Assembly: GCA_002937505.1 (NCBI GenBank)
Contig: PTJY01000001.1
Span: 186,001 to 250,000, forward strand
Direction of reading: 5' to 3'
Length of the DNA: 64,000 nucleotides
DNA from: Alphaproteobacteria bacterium MarineAlpha12_Bin1
Lineage (GTDB): Bacteria; Pseudomonadota; Alphaproteobacteria; UBA6615
Numbering within the stretch: position 1 is the first letter of the stretch; every line of letters starts with the position of its first letter. The translations under genes and the position numbers were made by a program. Shown in pieces: positions 1 through 8,495 of the stretch. A model generated the notes under the pieces. It was not told the origin of the DNA and searched no databases. It worked only from the letters and a program-made list of their open reading frames with translations.

Positions 1-1
1 A

Positions 2-532
2 ACAATTATATTACCGACAGTAGAGGGCATGGCATTAGAAGGTACTCCGTTTAAGGGGGTTCTTTATGCAGGGCTAATGCTTACGAGTGAGGGTCCTAAA
101 TTACTTGAGTATAACGTGCGTTTTGGCGATCCCGAATGCCAAGTGCTGATGATGCGATTGCGCTCGGACATCCTTCCAGCATTATTAGCCACAAACCAGG
201 GAACACTAGATAATTTTAGTTTAAGATGGTCACAAGATGCGGCTTTAACAATTGTAATGGCCGCAAAAGGCTATCCTGGAAAATATAAAACTGGTGAAAA
301 AATTGTTGGATTAGAATCTATTAAAGCCAATGAGGCCCTAATTTTTCATGCTGCCACCAAGTCAAAAAGTGGACAACTTGTTTCAAATGGTGGTCGCGTA
401 CTAAACATTTGTTCAAGTGGAAAAGAAATCAAAGACGCACAAAAAAAAGCCTATAGCGCCATTAAAAAAATAGAGTGGGAAGGAGGATTCTATCGTAATG
501 ATATTGGCTGGAGAGCAATTAGTGAGAGTTAA
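2..532 (+). CDS. purD: Phosphoribosylamine--glycine ligase, C-terminal part (5' end outside window)
   Basis: This is the C-terminal portion of the ATP-grasp enzyme that joins glycine to phosphoribosylamine to give GAR in cytosolic purine synthesis. The frame is open from base 2, before the first ATG at 29, so the gene starts upstream of the window. The visible part carries the family hallmark run Gly-Val-Leu-Tyr-Ala-Gly-Leu-Met followed by EYNVRFGDPECQ, which holds Mg/ATP-binding Glu and Asn residues. The later beta-rich C-terminal domain ends near GGFYRNDIGW. The stop overlaps the convergent ureohydrolase gene by 14 bases. Identity is secure; the N-terminal and central domains cannot be checked. 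Confidence 0.95.
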   Translation, partial: TIILPTVEGMALEGTPFKGVLYAGLMLTSEGPKLLEYNVRFGDPECQVLMMRLRSDILPALLATNQGTLDNFSLRWSQDAALTIVMAAKGYPGKYKTGEKIVGLESIKANEALIFHAATKSKSGQLVSNGGRVLNICSSGKEIKDAQKKAYSAIKKIEWEGGFYRNDIGWRAISES

Positions 533-1415
533 AAAAACGATAACCTAAAATTTTGTAAGCAAGTTTGGCGGCTAGAAAGTCATAAGCAGGAAAACCTTTA
601 ATAGGAGCTAGTTCAACTATATCTGCTCCAACTATGTTTGAAGCAACTTGCGACGCCTTATGAATTATTTTGATTACTTCTTCCCATGACATACCTCCCG
701 GCTCTGGGGTGCCGGTAGCTGGCATAATACTAATATCAAAGCCATCAAGATCAACACTCAAATATGTTTGAGTATTGCGCAGAGGAGAAATAATTTCATC
801 TATATTCCAGGACTCTTTATCCTTTGCCCAATATATATTTATACGATCGTTATTAGATTCATAAAAGGAAGCTTCTTGGGAGGATATACTCCTAACTCCA
901 ACGCTAACCACTCTTACATCTTTATAATCCAAACATCTCCTGATTACTGTTGCATGAGACAATTTTTTCTGATCATACCTGTCTCTAAGATCAGCGTGGG
1001 CATCAATATGAAGAAGAGAAAGACCCTCTCCACTTTTTAAAAAAGGGCGTATGGCTCCTGCCGTTAAGGAATGTTCCCCACCTAAAATCAGAGGAAAAGA
1101 ATCGTCTTCCAATATATGACTTACGACTCCCTCCAACTGTTCCAAAGCGGGGCGAATTCCTGATTTAATGGTAAAAGGTGCAAGAGTTTTAAGATTAAAG
1201 TCCTTATATGGCTCATAACAAAGCTCCTCATCAAATAATTCCAACTGATGAGATGCTTTTATTATAGCTTCTGGGCCTTTAGATGTGCCTCGACCGTAGG
1301 TCACTGATTCCTCTATACCGAAAGGAACAACCGTAACCTTCTTCTTTCCGCGTCCGATTAAGAATTCTTTATCAGATAAACCCAAAAAACCCATCTTCGG
1401 AGATAAGATCTTCAT
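519..1415 (-). CDS. speB: Agmatinase-type ureohydrolase
   Basis: The protein has 298 residues, normal for the arginase/agmatinase family of binuclear-manganese ureohydrolases, which release urea from agmatine or related guanidino compounds. Metal-ligand motifs are intact: GGEHS at 112-116, HIDAHAD at 136-142 and Asp222/Asp224 in SVDLDGFD. It is the last gene of a minus-strand operon after an ornithine decarboxylase and a deoxyhypusine-synthase homologue, and its start overlaps the preceding stop by 4 bases, implying translational coupling. The setting points to polyamine metabolism, so agmatine to putrescine is the favoured reaction. A different guanidino substrate is possible, because sequence alone does not separate the subfamilies. 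Confidence 0.85.
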   Translation of the reverse strand: MKILSPKMGFLGLSDKEFLIGRGKKKVTVVPFGIEESVTYGRGTSKGPEAIIKASHQLELFDEELCYEPYKDFNLKTLAPFTIKSGIRPALEQLEGVVSHILEDDSFPLILGGEHSLTAGAIRPFLKSGEGLSLLHIDAHADLRDRYDQKKLSHATVIRRCLDYKDVRVVSVGVRSISSQEASFYESNNDRINIYWAKDKESWNIDEIISPLRNTQTYLSVDLDGFDISIMPATGTPEPGGMSWEEVIKIIHKASQVASNIVGADIVELAPIKGFPAYDFLAAKLAYKILGYRFFNSH

Positions 1416-2497
1416 TTACTGACAGAATCTTTATAAATCGACGCAAACCTCCTTTGAGGACGTTTCTTCCAGCTACCTCTATGGTATGCATCACTTGCTA
1501 ATAAAGGCATTACACTAGTTGCTTCAGCAAAGACCATTTGTTCCATTTTCGTATCAACTTTTCCCCACGATGAAGCCTCCTCAAGAGTAGATGAACTACA
1601 TGCACCATCGCGCACATCAGCAACAGTGATTTGAATAGCGTATTTATGCATTTCTGATTGATTACCTAATTTTTCGGCACAGACAACAATATCTTGTGCA
1701 TAATTTTTAGCCATACCCCCACCTATCATCAAGAGACCAGTAGTCCCCGATTTAATTTTGATTTCTGTTAACTCTCGAAAATCTCGCACAGAATCTATTG
1801 TTAGGTGTTTCTTGGGGTTTTTTTCTTGATGAATAACCAATCCCATTCCAGCACTGGAGTCAGTAAACGCTGGACAAAAGACAGGGACTTCTTTTTCAAA
1901 AGCCGTCTGAACTAAGGATCCAGATTTACGCGCATTTCCAGACGATAAGTAAGACCCCATATGACTGATAAATTCCCTGGAAGTATATGGACGATCTTCC
2001 AGCTGATCTGCAATATCTGCTATAACGTTGTCACAGAATTGCAGGTCGTTTTCTCTAATGAATGTATCATAAATTCGATCAATTCCGATTCGCCTTAACT
2101 CACCATCGTCAATTTTTGAATCTCCACGAAAATGGCGAAAACCAAGGGCTTCAAAAAAATCCATGTCAACGATACTTGCCCCAGAAGCAACAACCACATC
2201 AACCATATTATATCTGACAAGATCAGAATAAATTTGCATGCAACCACCGGCAGAGGTTGAGCCTGCTATGGTCAAGATAATACTACAACTAAGGTCTTCC
2301 AGCATGCAGTTATAGATTTGGGCTGCTCTAGCTAATTCTCTTGAGCTAAAAGACATCTTTGACATTGAATCGACAATACTTCTAGCATCAAAACTAGTGA
2401 AATCAATGTGTTCAATAGGACTATTCAGTAGTGCTTTGCTATTTATTTTTTCTTTAATGTTCATACAGAGATCCAAGGTAAAAGAGGTTTCAACCAC
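1412..2497 (-). CDS. Deoxyhypusine synthase-like protein
   Basis: This 361-residue protein belongs to the deoxyhypusine synthase family, NAD-dependent enzymes that transfer the aminobutyl group of spermidine. The sequence EASSWGK places a lysine at residue 313 where the family has its catalytic imine-forming lysine. Gly-rich NAD-contact segments (SGAS, MIGGGMAKN) are also visible. Bacteria lack eIF5A, so the acceptor is not the eukaryotic one; a homospermidine-synthase-like or other aminobutyl transfer to a small amine is an inference. The gene lies between ornithine decarboxylase and agmatinase with overlapping ends. The GTG start at 2497 overlaps ODC by 8 bases; an ATG at 2464, 11 residues in, is an equally plausible start. 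Confidence 0.85.
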   Translation of the reverse strand: MVETSFTLDLCMNIKEKINSKALLNSPIEHIDFTSFDARSIVDSMSKMSFSSRELARAAQIYNCMLEDLSCSIILTIAGSTSAGGCMQIYSDLVRYNMVDVVVASGASIVDMDFFEALGFRHFRGDSKIDDGELRRIGIDRIYDTFIRENDLQFCDNVIADIADQLEDRPYTSREFISHMGSYLSSGNARKSGSLVQTAFEKEVPVFCPAFTDSSAGMGLVIHQEKNPKKHLTIDSVRDFRELTEIKIKSGTTGLLMIGGGMAKNYAQDIVVCAEKLGNQSEMHKYAIQITVADVRDGACSSSTLEEASSWGKVDTKMEQMVFAEATSVMPLLASDAYHRGSWKKRPQRRFASIYKDSVSK

Positions 2498-3671
2498 CTA
2501 CTAGCTGCCATTCATGAGAGGACCGTTGGTACATAGATAGGATCGGTAGATCAGATAATATTACAGTTCTATCTGAGTAGAATCCATTAAACCGTGTTCG
2601 CATAGTACACCCATAGGCACCGGTCTGTCCTATTTCAATATAGTCTCCTTCCTTCATGTCTTCAGGTAGAATAAATGGGCCCTTCATGTAATCCAAACCA
2701 TCACACGTTGGACCAAATAACGAATAAGGTGAAAGCGAGGCTGAGAAATTTCCAGCTTTACGGATAGGCTTAACGGGAAAAACAAAACCCGGAAATCCGG
2801 CATCAAATAGACTTCCGTAGGTGCCATCGTTTATATAAAGATGATCTTCTTTTCTATGATCTACGCGTACTAGTGTAGAGGCGCCCTCAGCTACTAGCGC
2901 TCGACCCGGCTCTGCCCAGATTTCACATTTGTTAATCACCGGAATTCTTTCTTTAATTGTTCTAATTTCATCTAAGTAGGCATCTAATGGTGGTGGCGCT
3001 AAGTTCGGATATATTGAAGGAAAACCTCCTCCCACATCAATAATGTCTAAAATTAAGCCAGATGATCGAATAATCTGCCCAACTGTTTTTAAAGCCGATG
3101 AGAAAGAAGAGGGACTCATGCACTGAGAGCCAACATGAAAACAAATACCTATCTTTTTTGACACTGGCCGAATACAAGACAGTATATGAGCTACTTTTGC
3201 AGGAGAAGCTCCAAACTTTTGCGATAGATTGAATTCCGCATAATCGTTAGGAACGGCTAGACGGACAAAAAGATTGAGATCTTCAGCATAATCAGTAGAA
3301 ACTAAAATTTTATTAAGTTCATCTACCGAATCTAGAGCAAAATCACGAACTCCATATTTAAAGTAAGCATTTTTAATTGAGCCTCGGCTTTTTATCGGAT
3401 GCATGTAAGCAAGATGACACTCCGGATAACGACCATACAAAAGCTCAGCCTCAGACAGAGAAGCGATTTCAAAATGATTTATTCCAGCATTATAGATTGA
3501 ATCAATTATTTCCAGTCTTGGATTAGCCTTAACTGCATATAATATCTTTCCGGGAAATCGATTCTTAAAGTAAGTAGCGGCTCGATTAGCCATCTCAGGT
3601 CTTAGGCAGGTAACTGGACGGTCCGGTTCATGCTGTTGGACAAGGGACCGAGCGGACGAAAATAGTTCCAT
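2490..3671 (-). CDS. Ornithine/lysine decarboxylase, fold-III PLP enzyme
   Basis: This 393-residue alanine-racemase-fold decarboxylase resembles the eukaryotic-type ornithine decarboxylases common in alphaproteobacteria. Visible landmarks are the PLP-binding lysine in YAVKANP (Lys48), HVGSQ at 179-183, the glycine loop DVGGGFPS near 212-219, the phosphate-binding EPGR at 254-257 and the CDGLD motif at 323-327, whose Cys and Asp act across the dimer interface. It should make putrescine from ornithine, possibly cadaverine from lysine, because the two specificities overlap in this family. It is the first gene of the operon with the deoxyhypusine-synthase homologue and ureohydrolase. The 131 bases upstream are AT-rich and show no recognisable riboswitch. 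Confidence 0.9.
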   Translation of the reverse strand: MELFSSARSLVQQHEPDRPVTCLRPEMANRAATYFKNRFPGKILYAVKANPRLEIIDSIYNAGINHFEIASLSEAELLYGRYPECHLAYMHPIKSRGSIKNAYFKYGVRDFALDSVDELNKILVSTDYAEDLNLFVRLAVPNDYAEFNLSQKFGASPAKVAHILSCIRPVSKKIGICFHVGSQCMSPSSFSSALKTVGQIIRSSGLILDIIDVGGGFPSIYPNLAPPPLDAYLDEIRTIKERIPVINKCEIWAEPGRALVAEGASTLVRVDHRKEDHLYINDGTYGSLFDAGFPGFVFPVKPIRKAGNFSASLSPYSLFGPTCDGLDYMKGPFILPEDMKEGDYIEIGQTGAYGCTMRTRFNGFYSDRTVILSDLPILSMYQRSSHEWQLVGG

Positions 3672-3802
3672 ATTTTGAGCTTCATCCCAGAGATACTGAT
3701 AATTAAATGTTTCTTTTAATATTTATACGCTCAATATTACGAATAAAAAATATACAAATTTTTTATCTTTTCCACGTTTTGCAATCTAATCACAATTAAT
3801 TT

Positions 3803-4996
3803 TCAAAATTCTGACCAATTAGGTAGTTCTTTAGGTAATACAACGTGATCCCGACAAATTGTATTAATATTCTTAACACCCATTACTGCCATAGTACGCA
3901 GAGTCTCTGATCGCAGAATTTCGAGAGCTCTTAAAGCCCCCGTTTCACCGGCAGCACTAAGCCCGTAGAGAGTAGGCCTACCGATCATCACAGCATTCGC
4001 ACCTAACGCTAATCCTTTTAGTATATCACTTCCACGACGAAAGCCGCTATCTACCAGAACTGTCATTCGATTACCCACACACGAAACAATATCAGGCAAC
4101 GCATCAATTGGTGCAATCCCTGCATCATTTGCGATTCCACCATGGTTTGAAACAATAACTCCATCAGCGCCCAGCTCTGCCGCCATTAGGGCATCTTTCG
4201 GATGCAGAACTCCCTTGATCAGAAGAGTTCTGGACCATCTATCTCGTATCATTTTAAAAAAATCCCAATTTATTGCATCATTCTTCGTCAGAAAGCTTTT
4301 TATAGAGTCGGACTTCAAACCATCAGGCATCTCAATATTCACGTAACGCGGCATGTGTCCTTCAGAAAGGATGTATGAACCTAAAGTACCAAACATCCAT
4401 CTAGGATGAGTTAAAGTGTCTAAAAAGTTACGGGTAGTAATCCTAACAGGAAAAGTTGCCCCATTACGAATATCAAACTCACGATTATAGGGTACGGTAG
4501 AGTCAACCGTTAGGACTAAGGCTTCGAAACCCGAATCATATGCTCTTTTTGTAGTAATCAGAGAAGATTCTATGTCTCTCCACACATACAACTGATACCA
4601 TTGTGATCCTCCTCCTTCTTCTAATATTCTTTCCATTGGCGTGTTTGCAGTACTAGATAATGTAAAGGGGATTCCTGCACTAGAGGCAGCTTTAGCAAGC
4701 TTAATTTCACCTCTATACCACACATATCCCGCTGGTCCCGTAGGGCCAATCACTATGGGTAACTGAATAGTTTTACCAAAAAGCTTTGTTTCCGCCGTCC
4801 TATCTGAAACATCCTCTAGAACACGTGGCATTAATTTTATTCGTTCCAATGCAGCTTTATTATTTTTTAAAGCTATATCGTCCTCACTTCCTCGATCTAT
4901 AAATTCGAACAAGGCCCTGCTTAGACGTTTTTTAGACATCAGCCGCAAATCTTCAATGTTTAAAGCTTTTTTCAAAACAGTTTCCACTACATGCAA
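3803..4996 (-). CDS. FMN-dependent alpha-hydroxyacid dehydrogenase paralogue 1
   Basis: The 397 residues cover the whole FMN TIM barrel of the lactate/mandelate/glycolate dehydrogenase family, and overall features resemble (S)-mandelate dehydrogenase. Against glycolate oxidase the following are kept: Tyr137 in YQLYV, Asp165, Arg172, Lys261 in IKG, catalytic His285 in SNHGG, and the FMN phosphate segment DSGFRRGSD. Two residues that normally clamp the substrate carboxylate are changed: the Tyr24 equivalent is Phe32, and the Arg of SNHGGR is Ile288. The protein should bind FMN and may abstract hydride, but its substrate is unlikely to be held as an ordinary 2-hydroxyacid. It is the second gene of a tandem pair, overlapping the first by 10 bases. 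Confidence 0.88.
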   Translation of the reverse strand: MHVVETVLKKALNIEDLRLMSKKRLSRALFEFIDRGSEDDIALKNNKAALERIKLMPRVLEDVSDRTAETKLFGKTIQLPIVIGPTGPAGYVWYRGEIKLAKAASSAGIPFTLSSTANTPMERILEEGGGSQWYQLYVWRDIESSLITTKRAYDSGFEALVLTVDSTVPYNREFDIRNGATFPVRITTRNFLDTLTHPRWMFGTLGSYILSEGHMPRYVNIEMPDGLKSDSIKSFLTKNDAINWDFFKMIRDRWSRTLLIKGVLHPKDALMAAELGADGVIVSNHGGIANDAGIAPIDALPDIVSCVGNRMTVLVDSGFRRGSDILKGLALGANAVMIGRPTLYGLSAAGETGALRALEILRSETLRTMAVMGVKNINTICRDHVVLPKELPNWSEF

Positions 4997-6171
4997 TCAG
5001 AAGAATTCAACTTAGACGGTAATACAATATGATCAGGTGCCAATGAATTTAAATTTGTTAGTCCCATTACGCCCATAGTTCTATGAATTTCTGCTGATAA
5101 AATAGAGAGGGCTCTGCTTGCTCCAGCTTCACCTGCTGCTCCAACTCCATATAACGTCGCTCTTCCAATAGCCACAGCGTCGGCGCCCATGGCCAGACCT
5201 TTTAAGACATCGCTACCGCGTCGAAACCCACTATCAACGATTATAGTCAACCGATCACTGACTGCTGAAACAATAGTAGGCAGAACTTGGATTGGAGCTA
5301 TAGCAGCATCATTTGTATTACCCGCATGATTAGAAACAATTATCCCATCAACTCCGCAGTCTGCACACCTAATAGCATCCTCTGGATGCAAAATACCCTT
5401 AACAATTAATGTTCGAGGCCATGCCTCTCTCAGCCGTTTTAGAAAGTCCCAACTCAGAGTATCATTTCTAACAAGGAAGTTGTTTTTGTTCGTTGAAGAG
5501 TACTTTTCAGGTATATATACGTTTGGAAATTTAGGCATATGACCATCGGCTAAAACGTATCGTCCTAAAGTGCCTATTAACCAACGGGGATGCAATAAAC
5601 TATCGATCGATCCACGGATTGTTATTCTGGGCGGGAAAACAATACCATTTCGAGTATCAAACTCTCTGTTATTGTACGTTGGTGAATCAACCGTTAATAA
5701 AAGTGCTTCAAAACCGGCATCCAATACTCTTTCTACTGTGACCATAGCAGCCTCTATGTCGCGCCAAACATATAGTTGATACCATTGGGTGCCACCACCT
5801 AAAGACTTTATTGTCTCCATAGAGGTATTTCCGGTACTTGATAATGTAAAGGGAATTCCTGCATTGTTCGCAGCTTTTGCCAATGCGATCTCTCCACGAT
5901 ACCAAACAAATCCTGCAGGGCCTGTTGGGCCTATTATTAAAGGTAAAGACTGTTTTTTTCCAAATAGCCTTATCTCTGTATTTCGATCAGACACATCATT
6001 TAAAATTCTTGGCATTAACTTTATACTATCTAAGGCTGAACGATTGTTTTTCATCGCAACCTCGTCCTCACTGCCCCGATCACAAAATTCAAATAGCGCC
6101 TTGGTTAAACGTCGTTTAGCCATGAGACGCAGGTCCTCAATGTTGAGTGCTATATGCGGAGAATAATTCAA
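4987..6171 (-). CDS. FMN-dependent alpha-hydroxyacid dehydrogenase paralogue 2
   Basis: This 394-residue paralogue of the next gene shares its N-terminal pattern (ALNIEDLRLM) and most of the barrel, so a local duplication is likely. FMN and catalytic positions are retained: YQLYV at 131-135, Asp162, Arg169, Lys258, His282 and DSGFRRGSD. The carboxylate-binding Arg is Asn285 and the Tyr24 equivalent is Phe29. The glycine after the active His is Ala (SNHAG), which also differs from the partner. The start is TTG, with an AGGAAAG element about 11 bases upstream. The pair may form hetero-oligomers or serve different substrates; neither can be decided from sequence. A TauD-type dioxygenase is divergently oriented upstream. 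Confidence 0.88.
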   Translation of the reverse strand: MNYSPHIALNIEDLRLMAKRRLTKALFEFCDRGSEDEVAMKNNRSALDSIKLMPRILNDVSDRNTEIRLFGKKQSLPLIIGPTGPAGFVWYRGEIALAKAANNAGIPFTLSSTGNTSMETIKSLGGGTQWYQLYVWRDIEAAMVTVERVLDAGFEALLLTVDSPTYNNREFDTRNGIVFPPRITIRGSIDSLLHPRWLIGTLGRYVLADGHMPKFPNVYIPEKYSSTNKNNFLVRNDTLSWDFLKRLREAWPRTLIVKGILHPEDAIRCADCGVDGIIVSNHAGNTNDAAIAPIQVLPTIVSAVSDRLTIIVDSGFRRGSDVLKGLAMGADAVAIGRATLYGVGAAGEAGASRALSILSAEIHRTMGVMGLTNLNSLAPDHIVLPSKLNSSDCM

Positions 6172-6346
6172 GTTTTATTATACTTTCCTGTTTTTTTAAA
6201 AGAGGTTGTTTACAAAAATTCTACCTTTTAACAATAAACAAATATAATAGGTTTTTAAATTTGGTTAATTTTTAAAATTATATATTGCAATAAGATGACC
6301 TATTAGGAAAATAAAAGCACTAAAATTGTTTACAAAGGAAATTGAA

Positions 6347-7213
6347 ATGAAAATTGTGCCTATGACGTCATCGATCGGTGCTGAGATAATTGGCGCCAAC
6401 CTAGAGAAACTATCTGAAACTGAATTTGAAAAGATACACGATGCCTTTACCAAGCACCTTGTTTTATTTTTCCGAGATCAGGATGAACTCTCGCCCGAGA
6501 CGCAAATATCTTTTGCAAAACGATTCGGTGATTTACACTATCACCCTGCTGCGCCAAAATCTAAAAAGTACCCCGAGTTGTTCGTAATTCACTCTCACAA
6601 GGACTCCAAATTTGCTGATGGTAATGGGTGGCATACCGATGTTTCTTGTGATTCAGAACCACCCTTAGGTTCATGTTTACAGCTACATGTCTTACCATCC
6701 ACTGGGGGAGACACTTTATTTGCTAGTATGTACGCTGCATTTGAAACCCTTTCATCGACAATGCAAAAGTTTTTGTCAACTTTAACTGCCATTCATGAAT
6801 CCGAACACCTCTACAGGGGTAGGTATGAGGAGAGAGGCGTTGATGATACTGACACAATTTATCCAACTGCTGAACATCCTTTAATACGAACACATCCAGT
6901 ATCTGGCAGACAATCGATATATGTGAATCCCAGTTTCACAACTAAAATAAAAGATTTATCCAGATCAGAAAGTAAGTCACTACTGTCCTTTATTTATAAC
7001 CATCAGCAAAGACCTGAATTTCAGGTACGTTTTCGCTGGTCCAAAAATGCTATAGCTTTTTGGGATAATCGCTGTACTCAGCACTTTGCTTTGTGGGATT
7101 ATTGGCCAGATGAAAGAAAAGGAAACCGGGTTACCATTAAGGGAGAAAAACCATTCTACAAACCCTCTCAATTAGTGGAGAGCAAGTTAAAAATATCTGA
7201 TAGAAATAATTAG
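6347..7213 (+). CDS. TauD/TfdA-family Fe(II)/2-oxoglutarate dioxygenase
   Basis: This 288-residue protein is a member of the taurine/2,4-D dioxygenase family. The iron facial triad is His96 and Asp98 in GWHTD plus His246 in NRCTQH. A 2-oxoglutarate-binding Arg lies in the closing NRVTIKG segment. Such enzymes hydroxylate alkyl sulfonates, sulfates, aryloxy acids or quaternary amines, and the substrate cannot be read here. The ATG at 6347 is preceded by AAAGGA at a spacing of 7 and is preferred over a TTG seven codons upstream. It is divergent from the FMN dehydrogenase pair, with about 175 bases between them that could hold both promoters. Confidence 0.9.
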   Translation: MKIVPMTSSIGAEIIGANLEKLSETEFEKIHDAFTKHLVLFFRDQDELSPETQISFAKRFGDLHYHPAAPKSKKYPELFVIHSHKDSKFADGNGWHTDVSCDSEPPLGSCLQLHVLPSTGGDTLFASMYAAFETLSSTMQKFLSTLTAIHESEHLYRGRYEERGVDDTDTIYPTAEHPLIRTHPVSGRQSIYVNPSFTTKIKDLSRSESKSLLSFIYNHQQRPEFQVRFRWSKNAIAFWDNRCTQHFALWDYWPDERKGNRVTIKGEKPFYKPSQLVESKLKISDRNN

Positions 7214-7228
7214 AACCACTAAACTAAG

Positions 7229-7687
7229 TCATGCTAATCGACGTCTCTCGAAGAATTCCTTTAAAATATCTGAACATTTCTTTTCTTCTAAGCTTCCTAT
7301 TATTTCAGGCTTATGATTACAAAATTTTTGACTAAATATTTTCACCCCATGATCAACAGCTCCGTTTTTAGAATCATATGCTCCAAAATAAAGTCGGCGA
7401 ATACGTGAAAAAGATATAGCCTGAGCGCACATTGGACATGGCTCTAAAGTAACATAAATATCGCATCCGAGTAATCTAGGTGAACAAATTTTATTGGCCA
7501 CCTCCCTCAGAACTAGAATTTCTGCATGTCCTGTGGGATCACTGTCTGCCTCTACTCTATTACCTGCTCGCGCCAAAACTCTGCCGCTAGAAGCCTCCAC
7601 GAGAACAGCTCCAACAGGAACATCTCCTCTGCTCCCAGCCTTCCTGGCTTCGGTAATAGCAATGTCCATATATTTATTTGTGGCCAT
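7229..7687 (-). CDS. tadA: tRNA adenosine(34) deaminase
   Basis: A 152-residue zinc-dependent cytidine-deaminase-fold enzyme that converts A34 to inosine in tRNA-Arg(ACG). The catalytic HAE motif (GHAEIL) and the zinc cysteines in LEPCPMC are intact, and length matches TadA when the ATG at 7687 is used. An in-frame start 15 codons upstream exists but adds an unconserved leader. TadA next to RluB and RsmD is a usual alphaproteobacterial arrangement; here a glutamine-amidotransferase-like gene sits between them. Guanine-deaminase-like relatives share the fold, but the PCPMC context and the neighbourhood favour TadA. Confidence 0.93.
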   Translation of the reverse strand: MATNKYMDIAITEARKAGSRGDVPVGAVLVEASSGRVLARAGNRVEADSDPTGHAEILVLREVANKICSPRLLGCDIYVTLEPCPMCAQAISFSRIRRLYFGAYDSKNGAVDHGVKIFSQKFCNHKPEIIGSLEEKKCSDILKEFFERRRLA

Positions 7688-7751
7688 TTTAGAAGACTCC
7701 CGATGTAAACATAAAATTGCAAGAATAGTCATATCAGGTTAAAAGACATAG

Positions 7752-8495
7752 ATGAATATACATAAGAAAATCCCAGTAATAGGAGTTACACTGGATTATG
7801 AGAATCCAGGAAACTACTCAAATACACCTTGGTATGCTCTTAGAGAGAATTACAGCACTGTGATTACTAAAGCTGGGGGACTCCCTATAGGCCTGCCACA
7901 TATGCAAAATCAGGTTAATAGTTATTTGGATGCGATTGATGGTATTGTTATTACAGGCGGCGCATTCGATATTGACCCCAAACTGTTTGGGGCCACTTCC
8001 CGTCATTCTACTGTCTCACTCAAGAAGGAAAGAACTGAATTCGAATTAGCAATCACTCAGGAAGCTATAATTCGTGACATGCCAATCCTAGGCATTTGTG
8101 GAGGTCAACAGTTGCTCCACGTTGCACTCGGCGGAAAGCTTGTTCAGCATATACCAGATGAAATAGCTGACGCTCTTATTCATGAGCAATCAAGTCCTCC
8201 AAGCAAACCAGAACATACCGTAAAAGTTACCAAAGGTACCCTTCTACACAAAATAGTTGATTCAGACATCCTCCACGTCAATAGCTCACATCACCAGGCA
8301 GCCAAAGACGCGCCCTTAGGGGTTACTATTAATGCGATTGCTCCTGATGGTGTAATCGAAGGTATTGAGGCACCAGGTCAAAAGTTTTGTCTAGGCTTGC
8401 AATGGCATCCTGAGTACGAAGTAAGTCCTGCAGATAGTGCGATTTTTAATGCATTCATAGACGCCTCATCTAATTCCAAAAATACAAATGAGTAA
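7752..8495 (+). CDS. Class-I glutamine amidotransferase-like hydrolase (PuuD/peptidase C26 type)
   Basis: This 247-residue protein has the gamma-glutamyl-gamma-aminobutyrate hydrolase layout. TGGAFDIDP is near residue 60, the nucleophile elbow is GICGGQQ (Cys), and the catalytic His and Glu are in QWHPE near the C-terminus, with VNSSHHQ before it. PuuD cleaves gamma-glutamyl-GABA in putrescine degradation. That would fit the nearby polyamine genes, but they are on another transcription unit, so the link is only suggestive. It overlaps the rluB start by 8 bases, which suggests co-translation with rRNA-modification genes. Other C26 hydrolases acting on different gamma-glutamyl amides are possible. 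Confidence 0.85.
   Translation: MNIHKKIPVIGVTLDYENPGNYSNTPWYALRENYSTVITKAGGLPIGLPHMQNQVNSYLDAIDGIVITGGAFDIDPKLFGATSRHSTVSLKKERTEFELAITQEAIIRDMPILGICGGQQLLHVALGGKLVQHIPDEIADALIHEQSSPPSKPEHTVKVTKGTLLHKIVDSDILHVNSSHHQAAKDAPLGVTINAIAPDGVIEGIEAPGQKFCLGLQWHPEYEVSPADSAIFNAFIDASSNSKNTNE

Noticed and set aside
768-1040. Open frame on the plus strand inside the ureohydrolase gene
   Set aside because: It lies fully opposite a gene with intact catalytic motifs and has no ribosome-binding site or protein-like family pattern; it is a shadow frame. The same applies to the other frames opposite real genes.
3672-3802. Polyamine-responsive leader before ornithine decarboxylase
   Set aside because: The 131 bases are AT-rich with no strong stem or leader peptide; the known alphaproteobacterial ODC leader element is much longer.
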